Below are positions 25,447 through 30,354 of a stretch of DNA of 30,354 bases, piece by piece (the stretch's first letter is position 1; every line of letters starts with the position of its first letter). Source of the DNA: Oscillospiraceae bacterium (GTDB taxonomy: Bacteria > Bacillota > Clostridia > UMGS1810); the NCBI GenBank assembly GCA_022769845.1, contig JALEIO010000215.1:1-30354 (forward strand), written 5' to 3'. A program made the translations under genes and the position numbers. The notes below the pieces were generated by a model, which saw only the letters and a list, made by a program, of their open reading frames with translations, was not told the DNA's origin and did no database searches.

Positions 25447-25971
25447 TTAAAATCTGCTAATTGCCGATTTTATTGGAAATGATATTATTTCAGCAAGTAT
25501 TACGCTGATAATGTCCTTTACAAGAAACAATCCCGAAACGGTGATAAACGAGCTGACAAAAGAATTTTTCGTTATGAAAGAATATTGCAAAATTCCACAC
25601 AAATGGCAGATTGCAATGCCTATTATACCAAAAATTATGCTTATAATTTTTGATTTTTTATCGCCCAGTCCGCAAAAAACAACAGCGGGTAAAAATCCGA
25701 AAATAAATCCGCCGGTTGCGCCGAAAATTTTGGAAAATCCCGCACCGAAGCCGGAAAACACAGGAAGTCCCACAGTGCCGAGCAAAATGTAAACAAGCAC
25801 TGTAAGCGCACCTTTTTTTGCACCTAATATGTATCCGCACAGTGCAACTGCGAAGGTTTGCAATGTAAACGGTATGCCAAACGGCGTTGGAATTGAAATT
25901 TGTGCGCATACGCACAGTATCGCCGCAAATAAGCCTATAAAAATTATGTCTTTTGTTTTTGTCTCCTTCAT
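25447..25971 (-). CDS. bioY: Biotin transporter S component BioY, 174 aa
   Basis: Substrate-binding membrane subunit of an ECF-type biotin importer. It is strongly hydrophobic throughout, with about six membrane segments. Family signs: an early IPTPFGIPFTLQTFAVAL segment, LLGTVGLPVFSGFG and GATGGFIFGF (BioY proteins usually have GxPVFxG and GPTGG). The start is taken at 25971 (MKETKTKD) because GGGAG lies 8 bases upstream; the longer frame to 26034 would read back through the promoter. No energy-coupling genes are adjacent, so it probably shares the general EcfAAT module. The upstream palindrome indicates BirA repression by biotin. Confidence 0.92.
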   Translation of the reverse strand: MKETKTKDIIFIGLFAAILCVCAQISIPTPFGIPFTLQTFAVALCGYILGAKKGALTVLVYILLGTVGLPVFSGFGAGFSKIFGATGGFIFGFLPAVVFCGLGDKKSKIISIIFGIIGIAICHLCGILQYSFITKNSFVSSFITVSGLFLVKDIISVILAEIISFPIKSAISRF

Positions 25972-26001
25972 TTTTAACACTCCCATTTTTGTTATGGGTT
26001 T

Positions 26002-26030
26002 ATTATACTGCTTTTTGAGCATATTGTCAA
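26002..26030 (-). promoter_or_regulatory. Consensus sigma-A promoter of bioY
   Basis: Perfect TTGACA (26025-26030) and TATAAT (26002-26007) with a 17-base spacer. The -35 box lies inside the left arm of the BirA-like operator, so repressor binding would block RNA polymerase. Confidence 0.88.
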
Positions 26031-26061
26031 CCACTATTTTTATATTTGGTTGACAATATGC
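26019..26061. promoter_or_regulatory. BirA-type biotin operator
   Basis: A perfect 15-bp inverted repeat, arms 26019-26033 and 26047-26061, with a 13-base AT-rich gap. The core arms TTGTCAACC and GGTTGACAA match the known bacterial biotin operator pattern (TTGTTAAC-like half sites about 15 bases apart). The position before bioY fits control by the bifunctional biotin ligase/repressor BirA, which is not encoded in this window. Confidence 0.85.
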
Positions 26062-26153
26062 TTATAGCACAATCTTTTTTTACAAAAAATACAGTTTTTT
26101 ATCTGTTTTTTCTCAATCTTATGCTCTTTTAATAATACCGTCGCCGCGCACAA

Positions 26154-26192
26154 AAAAACGACCGACTTACAAAATGCAAATCGGTCGTTTTT
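26154..26192 (-). terminator. Intrinsic terminator after rplL
   Basis: Perfect 12-bp stem (26154-26165 with 26181-26192) with the GC core CGACCGA and T-rich tail TTTTTTTG on the minus strand, 17 bases after the rplL stop. It ends the ribosomal protein transcript before bioY; rpoB does not follow. Positions 26062-26153 hold nothing else recognisable. Confidence 0.88.
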
Positions 26193-26209
26193 ATTAGGTG
26201 AAAGCTAAA

Positions 26210-26581
26210 TTATTTCAATTCAACTTTAGCGCCTGCTTCTTCGAGCTGTGCTTTGAATTTTTCAGCATCTTCTTTGCTTGCGCCTTCTTTAATTGTTTTA
26301 GGTGCACCGTCAACCATATCTTTAGCTTCTTTGAGGCCAAGACCTGTGATTTCTCTTACAACCTTAACAACTTTAAGTTTAGCAGCACCTGCGTCAGCCA
26401 AAACAACGTCAAACTCTGTTTTTTCAGCAGCAGCAGCGCCTGCGTCTCCACCTGCAACAGCAACTGCAACAGGAGCAGCAGCACTAACGCCAAACTCTTC
26501 TTCCATCATTTTTACTAATTCTGCAACTTCAAGTAATTTTAATTCTTTAATATCAGCAAGAATCTGTTCTACTTTACTCAT
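26210..26581 (-). CDS. rplL: 50S ribosomal protein L7/L12, 123 aa
   Basis: Stalk protein that recruits translation GTPases to the ribosome. The N-terminal dimerisation helix (MSKVEQILADIKELKLLE) is followed by an Ala/Gly hinge (AAAPVAVAVAGG) and the conserved C-terminal domain with GLGLKEAKDMVDGAPK and a final EEAGAKVELK. Length is normal. The start is set at 26581, behind GAGGAGGT with 8-base spacing, not at the longer frame. Last gene of the rplJL pair. Confidence 0.98.
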   Translation of the reverse strand: MSKVEQILADIKELKLLEVAELVKMMEEEFGVSAAAPVAVAVAGGDAGAAAAEKTEFDVVLADAGAAKLKVVKVVREITGLGLKEAKDMVDGAPKTIKEGASKEDAEKFKAQLEEAGAKVELK

Positions 26582-26626
26582 AATAATGTACCTCCTCAAA
26601 TAATAATAAAATTAATTTTCAAACAA

Positions 26627-27241
26627 TTATTCAGCAGCAGGAGCTTCCTCAGCGGGAGCTGCCTCACTTGCAGCGGGTGCCTCATTTTCCGCAGGAGCGG
26701 TTTCTTCAGCAGCCTCTTCTTTTTTAGGTGCTTCAATTTCGCTAAGTTCCACGCCGTTATCAACAATAGCCTGCAAGGTTCTTGTCAAAGCGGAAATAGG
26801 CGAATTCAAGCTGCCCATAATTTTTGCGATAAGAACATCTTTAGACGGTGTTTTAGCAAGCTGATTGATTTCTTCCAAAGAGATAACCTTACCATCCAAA
26901 AATCCTGATTTGATTTCAAGCTTTTCGTTATCTTTTGCGAAATCTGCGATAACCTTTGCAGGAGCAACGGGGTCATCATAGCTTACAGCAAGCGATGTAG
27001 GACCGTTTAACACTGCGTCCAGCTCGTCAAATCCAACTTCTTTAGCTGCAAAACGTGTGAGTGTGTTTTTAACAACCTTATACTCAACGCCTGCTGCACG
27101 AAGTTTATTACGAAGGTCTGTATCCTCCTCAACCGTTAAACCGCAGTAGTCAACCAAAACACCTGCTTGAGCTGTTTTTAATTTTTCTATCATATCGGCA
27201 ACGATTTGCTTTTTTGATTCTAAAACTTTTGCACTTGGCAT
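26627..27241 (-). CDS. rplJ: 50S ribosomal protein L10 with long acidic C-terminal tail, 204 aa
   Basis: Base of the L7/L12 stalk. The N-terminal rRNA-binding domain has the typical VDYCGLTVEEDTDLR and VVKNTLTRFA segments; the helix near ALTRTLQAIVDNGVEL is where L7/L12 dimers dock. About 35 extra residues, rich in Ala, Glu and Pro, follow; L10 is usually about 165-175 residues. Start at 27241 behind GGGAGGTG; the longer frame would extend into the L10 leader. Controlled by the leader and attenuator upstream. Confidence 0.97.
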   Translation of the reverse strand: MPSAKVLESKKQIVADMIEKLKTAQAGVLVDYCGLTVEEDTDLRNKLRAAGVEYKVVKNTLTRFAAKEVGFDELDAVLNGPTSLAVSYDDPVAPAKVIADFAKDNEKLEIKSGFLDGKVISLEEINQLAKTPSKDVLIAKIMGSLNSPISALTRTLQAIVDNGVELSEIEAPKKEEAAEETAPAENEAPAASEAAPAEEAPAAE

Positions 27242-27268
27242 AACTTTCACCTCCCGAATAATATAAAC

Positions 27269-27390
27269 AAAAAGGTTTCTCGCACAGACATACGAGAAAC
27301 CCAATAATAACCTTTACGTTAAAATTAAATCCTCGGCAGGAAATTAAGCAAAATGCGCCTGCTGTCTATGGATACCTTATATTTTTATCA
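27269..27390 (-). ncRNA. L10 leader with intrinsic attenuator
   Basis: The untranslated region between rplA and rplJ carries the L10-leader signature: on the minus strand AGACAGCAGG, then CCTGCCGAGG, with stem 27336-27340 pairing 27358-27362. After it, a 9-bp hairpin (27274-27282 with 27293-27301) followed by TTTTTGTTTAT forms a terminator just before the rplJ ribosome binding site. Known role: L10 (with L7/L12) binds the leader and lowers rplJL expression. The terminator suggests control by premature termination. Confidence 0.85.
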
Positions 27391-27410
27391 CAAAACGAAA
27401 CTTTTGTCAA
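27382..27410 (-). promoter_or_regulatory. Probable promoter of rplJ-rplL
   Basis: Perfect -35 TTGACA (27405-27410) immediately after the rplA stop, 17-base spacer, weaker -10 TAAAAA (27382-27387). Its transcript would begin at the L10 leader. Confidence 0.6.
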
Positions 27411-27424
27411 CCCTTTTTTAAAAA

Positions 27425-28117
27425 TTAACCCAATTTTGCAGGATTAATTTTTACGCCCGGTCCCATTGTTGATGCAACTGCAACCGATTTAATGTACTGA
27501 CCTTTTGAAGCGGCAGGTTTAGCTTTGATAACCGCGCCCATAAGGGTGTTAAAGTTTTCAGCAAGTTTCTGTGCGCCAAACGATGCTTTTCCGATTGGGC
27601 AGTGAATGATGTTTGTTTTATCAAGACGATACTCAATTTTACCTGCTTTGATGTCTTTAACAGCCTTTGCAACATCAGGTGTAACAGTACCTGCCTTGGG
27701 GTTAGGCATAAGGCCTTTAGGACCCAAAACTCTACCGATACGTCCTACAACGCCCATCATATCGGGTGTTGCAACAACTACATCAAACTCAAACCAGTTT
27801 TCGCCCTGAATTTTCTGAACCAATTCTTCGCCGCCAACGTAATCTGCGCCTGCTTCTTCAGCAATTTTTACGTTGTCGCCTTTAGCGAACACCAAAACTC
27901 TTATGGTTTTGCCGGTACCGTGCGGAAGAACTACCGCACCGCGAACCTGCTGATCTGCGTGACGCGAGTCAACGCCGAGTCTTATGTGCGCTTCAACTGT
28001 TTCGTCAAATTTAGCTTTTGCGGTTTTAACTACAACGTCAAAAGCCTCATCTGTGTCATACAATTTTAATTTTTCAATCAATTTTGAACTTTCAAGATAT
28101 TTTTTGCCTTTATGCAC
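27425..28117 (-). CDS. rplA: 50S ribosomal protein L1, 230 aa
   Basis: L1-stalk protein that also acts as a translational repressor of its own operon. Full length, with the signature GLMPNPKAGTVTPDV and the C-terminal KGQYIKSVAVASTMGPGVKI. The start codon is GTG (28117), 7 bases after AAAGGAGG. A second L1-site-like RNA motif lies just ahead of this ribosome binding site. Confidence 0.98.
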   Translation of the reverse strand: MHKGKKYLESSKLIEKLKLYDTDEAFDVVVKTAKAKFDETVEAHIRLGVDSRHADQQVRGAVVLPHGTGKTIRVLVFAKGDNVKIAEEAGADYVGGEELVQKIQGENWFEFDVVVATPDMMGVVGRIGRVLGPKGLMPNPKAGTVTPDVAKAVKDIKAGKIEYRLDKTNIIHCPIGKASFGAQKLAENFNTLMGAVIKAKPAASKGQYIKSVAVASTMGPGVKINPAKLG

Positions 28118-28134
28118 TTTTCTTCCTCCTTTAA

Positions 28135-28164
28135 GTGGTTAATCGGAAATTTAATTCCTCCCAC
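28135..28164 (-). promoter_or_regulatory. L1-binding-site mimic upstream of rplA
   Basis: On the minus strand: GTGG, GA, GGAA, six-base loop, TTCC, six bases, CCAC. Two 4-bp stems separated by an asymmetric internal loop (2 versus 6 bases) imitate the L1 stalk of 23S rRNA (GGUGGGAGG ... UACCACC). It abuts the AAAGGAGG of rplA, so bound L1 could block initiation. Confidence 0.7.
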
Positions 28165-28182
28165 GCTTTCTTAACAAGACAA

Positions 28183-28608
28183 TCAGTCTTCAACAGTGAT
28201 GCCCATACTTCTTGCTGTACCGGCAATCATACTCATAGCTGATTCGATAGAAGCAGCATTTAAATCAGGCATTTTCTTCTCTGCAATTTCTTTCAGAGCG
28301 TCTTTGCTGATTTTAGCAACCTTTGTCTTGTTGGGAACTCCCGAGCCGCTTTCGATTTTGCAAGCCTTTTTAAGAAGAACTGCAGCAGGGGGAGTTTTTG
28401 TGATAAACGAGAAAGATCTGTCCTGATATACCGTTATAACAACGGGGATAATAAGACCTGCATCTTTAGCCGTTTTTTCATTAAACTCTTTACAGAACTG
28501 CATAATGTTAACACCATGCTGACCTAATGCAGGACCTACCGGGGGAGCCGGTGTAGCCTTACCTGCACCAATCTGTAACTTAATATAACCTGTAACTTTC
28601 TGTGCCAT
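28183..28608 (-). CDS. rplK: 50S ribosomal protein L11, 141 aa
   Basis: Component of the GTPase-associated centre. Full-length family member: KLQIGAGKATPAPPVGPALG near the N-terminus, SFSFITKTPPAAVLLKKA, and the C-terminal rRNA-binding domain ending GTARSMGITVED. The ATG follows AAGGAGGTG. It is downstream of nusG after a 119-base leader containing an L1-site mimic. Confidence 0.98.
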   Translation of the reverse strand: MAQKVTGYIKLQIGAGKATPAPPVGPALGQHGVNIMQFCKEFNEKTAKDAGLIIPVVITVYQDRSFSFITKTPPAAVLLKKACKIESGSGVPNKTKVAKISKDALKEIAEKKMPDLNAASIESAMSMIAGTARSMGITVED

Positions 28609-28632
28609 TTAAGAACACCTCCTTACAAAAAT

Positions 28633-28679
28633 GTGGTATGGCGGAAAATCCGAAGGCAAAAACCTCCTATTCCTCCCAC
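28633..28679 (-). promoter_or_regulatory. L1-binding-site mimic in the rplK leader
   Basis: Minus strand: GTGG, GA, GGAA, a 21-base insert, TTCC, GCCATA, CCAC, ending just before the rplK ribosome binding site. The paired ends copy the L1-binding helix of 23S rRNA. This is the expected place for L1 autoregulation of the L11-L1 operon. A further imperfect AT-rich hairpin lies at 28683-28708. Confidence 0.75.
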
Positions 28680-28727
28680 TCTATAATAATCGGAAAACCG
28701 AATATTATCTATAAAGCAAAGCGAATA

Positions 28728-29246
28728 TTAAAGCTCCTCAACCTGGTCTGCGTCAAGCTCAAGAGCGGTTTTTCTGCCGAACATAACAACGCTTACCGTA
28801 ATTTTGCCCGTAGCTTTGTCAATTTCGTCCACAACGCCGATTTGGTTTGCAAACGGACCTTTGACAATTTTAACGCTGTCGCCGACGCTGAAATTGATAA
28901 CAATTTCTTTTTTATCAACGCCGAGCGCCTCAACCTCCTCCTCTGAGAGCGGCACAGGCTTTGACCCGGGCCCTACAAACCCCGTAACGCCGGTGGTGTT
29001 TCGTATAACATACCAGGTGTCGTCGGTCATAACCATTTTTATCAGAACATAACCGGGAAAAATCTTGCGGGAAACTGTTTTTTCAACGTCGTCTTTTTTT
29101 TCGACAACCTCCTCCAAGGGCACAACCACCTCGGAAATAAGCTCCTCCAGACCTCTGTTTTCAATTATTTTTTCCAAATTTGTTTTTACCTTGTTCTCAT
29201 AACCCGAATAGGTGTGAACAACGTACCATTTTGCATTATTAATCAT
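28728..29246 (-). CDS. nusG: Transcription antitermination/pausing factor NusG, 172 aa
   Basis: Binds RNA polymerase and links it to Rho or the ribosome. The N-terminal NGN domain (about 5-110) has AKWYVVHTYSGYEN, PGYVLIKM and GVTGFVG; the C-terminal KOW domain (about 118-172) has FSVGDSVKIVKGPFANQIGVVDEID. Length is normal. No Shine-Dalgarno sequence stands next to the ATG; the only good one (GGAGGGAG) is about 27 bases upstream with a small hairpin in between. Second downstream of secE in the rpmG-secE-nusG unit. Confidence 0.98.
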   Translation of the reverse strand: MINNAKWYVVHTYSGYENKVKTNLEKIIENRGLEELISEVVVPLEEVVEKKDDVEKTVSRKIFPGYVLIKMVMTDDTWYVIRNTTGVTGFVGPGSKPVPLSEEEVEALGVDKKEIVINFSVGDSVKIVKGPFANQIGVVDEIDKATGKITVSVVMFGRKTALELDADQVEEL

Positions 29247-29258
29247 AATCTAACCAAA

Positions 29259-29282
29259 AGCCGCAAAACGGCTCTCCCTCCG
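29259..29282 (-). promoter_or_regulatory. Distant Shine-Dalgarno plus hairpin before nusG
   Basis: On the minus strand CGGAGGGAG (29274-29282) is followed by the 5-bp hairpin AGCCG/CGGCT (29259-29263 with 29269-29273) and then 12 bases to the ATG. Folding of the hairpin would bring the Shine-Dalgarno sequence to an effective spacing near normal. Confidence 0.5.
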
Positions 29283-29283
29283 T

Positions 29284-29499
29284 CTATTTTATAAATTTGA
29301 ACAATCCAAACTGGAACAGTGCGTCCAAACCGTAAATAAACAAACCGACTAAAATTACCAATGCAAGAACTATAAGTGTATTATTAACAACCTGTTTTCC
29401 CGAAGGCCACACTACCTTTTTTAATTCGGACTTAACCTCTTTAAAAAACTTTGCCGGTTTTTTTAATTTAGCCTTCTTCTCGTTAGCTGCTTCTGCCAT
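29284..29499 (-). CDS. secE: Preprotein translocase subunit SecE, 71 aa
   Basis: Small membrane subunit of the SecYEG channel. A charged N-terminal part (EVKSELKKVVWPSGKQV, the family signature with the conserved W-P) precedes one transmembrane helix (LIVLALVILVGLFIYGLDAL). Single-helix form, typical of Gram-positives. Start set at 29499 (MAEAANEK) because GAGGTG lies 6 bases upstream; the longer frame adds only MNI. Confidence 0.96.
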   Translation of the reverse strand: MAEAANEKKAKLKKPAKFFKEVKSELKKVVWPSGKQVVNNTLIVLALVILVGLFIYGLDALFQFGLFKFIK

Positions 29500-29548
29500 A
29501 ATATTCACCTCAAATCTAAAATTTCACGCCTTGAATAAGTAAAAAATA

Positions 29549-29698
29549 CTACTTTGTTTCTTTGTGCAAAGTGTGTTTTCTGCAGAAACGGCAATACTTT
29601 TTCATTTCCAATCTGTCGGGGTCATTTTTTTTGTTTTTCATTGTATTGTAATTTCTCTGCTTGCACTCTGTGCACGCCAATGTAATTCTTGTTCTCAT
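29549..29698 (-). CDS. rpmG: 50S ribosomal protein L33, 49 aa
   Basis: Too short for usual ORF cutoffs but clear. It starts MRTRITLACTEC, contains QRNYNTMKNKKN and ends YCRFCRKHTLHKETK. Cys9, Cys12, Cys36 and Cys39 form the zinc-ribbon (C+) version. AAGGAGGCG is 8 bases before the ATG. First gene of the rpmG-secE-nusG unit, directly behind a strong promoter; no tRNA gene lies between it and secE. Confidence 0.96.
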   Translation of the reverse strand: MRTRITLACTECKQRNYNTMKNKKNDPDRLEMKKYCRFCRKHTLHKETK

Positions 29699-29789
29699 TA
29701 TGAAAACGCCTCCTTAAAACTAATGCGGCAAAACTTTGACTTGTTAAATTTAAGCATAAAAAAAAGACATCTTAATTGCCAGCATAAAA

Positions 29790-29818
29790 ACTATAACATA
29801 AGAAGTGCGCGTTGTCAA
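29790..29818 (-). promoter_or_regulatory. Sigma-A promoter of rpmG-secE-nusG
   Basis: Minus strand: perfect TTGACA (29813-29818), 17-base spacer, TATAGT (29790-29795) preceded by an extended -10 TGT. Leader of about 85 bases before rpmG. Probably drives the block to rplA. Confidence 0.82.
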
Positions 29819-29846
29819 GTGTTTTTATTAATTTTATAAAGAAAAA

Positions 29847-29878
29847 TTGACATTTCGGTTAAAGTGTTATAATATAAT
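29847..29878 (+). promoter_or_regulatory. Promoter of the O-methyltransferase gene
   Basis: TTGACA at 29847-29852; two overlapping TATAAT boxes at 29868-29873 (15-base spacer, with extended TGT) and 29873-29878 (20-base spacer). Divergent from the rpmG promoter, with 28 bases between the -35 boxes. Confidence 0.68.
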
Positions 29879-29920
29879 TATAGTTTATTTTAAAAAAATT
29901 TGCAAGGATTGATTTGTAAA

Positions 29921-30354
29921 ATGAATATAAGCTACGACTATATCACCGACTATATATGCAAAACCCTTCCCGAAAGCACCGGTCTTTTAAAGGAAATGGA
30001 AAATTTTGCAAAGACTCATTACGTTCCCATTATTCAAAAAGAAACAATGCATTTTCTTAAGTTTCTTATGTCGGTTATAAAGCCCGAAAAAATTCTTGAA
30101 ATAGGCACTGCAATAGGCTATTCGTCGCTTGTTTTTTCGCAGTATTTAAAGGAAGGCGGAAAAATAATCACCGTCGAGCTGGACGAGGATATGGCAAAAA
30201 TTGCGCTTGAAAATTTTAAAAAAGCGCAAAATAAGTCTATTAAGCTTATAATCGGTGACGGAGGCGATGTGCTTCTTAACACAAACGAAAAATTCGATGT
30301 TGTTTTTCTTGACGCGAACAAATCGCTGTATCTTCATTCCCTTCCCGATATAAA
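29921..30354 (+). CDS. SAM-dependent O-methyltransferase, TrmR-like (partial, runs off window)
   Basis: The first 144 codons are visible with no stop before the window end. MNISYDYITDYICKTLPES is followed by ILEIGTAIGYSS, the SAM-binding motif I of class I methyltransferases, then TVELDEDMAKIA (acidic end of strand 2), IIGDGGDVL, and VVFLDANKSLYL, close to the FLDAxKxxY motif of the YrrM/TrmR and catechol O-methyltransferase family. In Firmicutes this form often methylates 5-hydroxyuridine at tRNA position 34 and sits before U32-peptidase-type genes; the right-hand neighbour is not visible, so the assignment stays at family level. AAGGATTG is about 9 bases upstream of the ATG. Confidence 0.85.
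   Translation, partial: MNISYDYITDYICKTLPESTGLLKEMENFAKTHYVPIIQKETMHFLKFLMSVIKPEKILEIGTAIGYSSLVFSQYLKEGGKIITVELDEDMAKIALENFKKAQNKSIKLIIGDGGDVLLNTNEKFDVVFLDANKSLYLHSLPDI

Noticed and set aside
27242..27304. Longer N-terminus for L10
   Set aside because: The extra residues are encoded by the L10 leader terminator; the true start lies behind GGGAGGTG at 27241.
27602..28069. A 155-codon plus-strand frame inside rplA
   Set aside because: Antisense to a universally conserved ribosomal protein gene.
1..30354. CRISPR arrays, tRNA genes, insertion sequences or prophage genes
   Set aside because: No regularly spaced repeats, cloverleaf sequences, transposase or phage structural motifs were seen on either strand.

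Overview
The window looks like a chromosome segment of a low-GC, Gram-positive, anaerobic-type Clostridia species. Evidence: a Firmicutes-style rpmG-secE-nusG-rplK-rplA-rplJ-rplL block, an L10 leader with an intrinsic attenuator, strong AGGAGG ribosome binding sites, a BirA-type operator in front of bioY, and cell-wall proteins carrying S-layer homology (SLH) domains. A polysaccharide-degrading gut clostridium (Monoglobus-like) is a plausible guess, but the sequence alone does not prove it.

Region 1 (about 218-24000, minus strand) is the accessory part. From one sigma-A promoter at 23963-23991, ten genes run in the same direction with gaps of 2 to 87 bases and end at a double terminator at 143-205. 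In transcription order they encode a lipoprotein sugar-binding protein and two sugar ABC permeases (no ATPase); a 1098-residue tandem beta-propeller (Asp-box) protein anchored by SLH repeats; two further SLH proteins (570 and 883 residues); a 789-residue duplicated beta-helix protein; a second tandem-propeller protein (994 residues); and two giant paralogous SGNH-family esterases (1295 and 1089 residues) trailed by DNRLRE-like, Ig-like and C-terminal accessory modules. My reading is a cell-surface glycan capture, deacylation, cleavage and uptake system, a Gram-positive polysaccharide utilisation locus. The glycan cannot be named from sequence and no textbook glycosidase is present.

Region 2 (24030-25446) holds a divergently transcribed secreted protein with PPC-like domains, its terminator, and a decayed AraC/YesN-type regulator pseudogene with an internal deletion and a frameshift.

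Region 3 (25447-26061) is bioY, the biotin transporter S component. A consensus promoter is embedded in a perfect BirA-like operator, so it is probably biotin-repressed.

Region 4 (26154-29818, minus strand) is the ribosomal and transcription block. It shows several RNA controls: an L10 leader with attenuator before rplJ, two L1-binding-site mimics (before rplK and before rplA), and an unusual Shine-Dalgarno/hairpin/start arrangement for nusG. rpoB does not follow rplL; a terminator and bioY do.

Region 5 (29847-30354, plus strand) is the start of a SAM-dependent O-methyltransferase gene (TrmR-like) that runs off the window end. No tRNA, rRNA, CRISPR array, insertion sequence or prophage gene is visible. 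No stretch longer than 300 bases lacks a gene.
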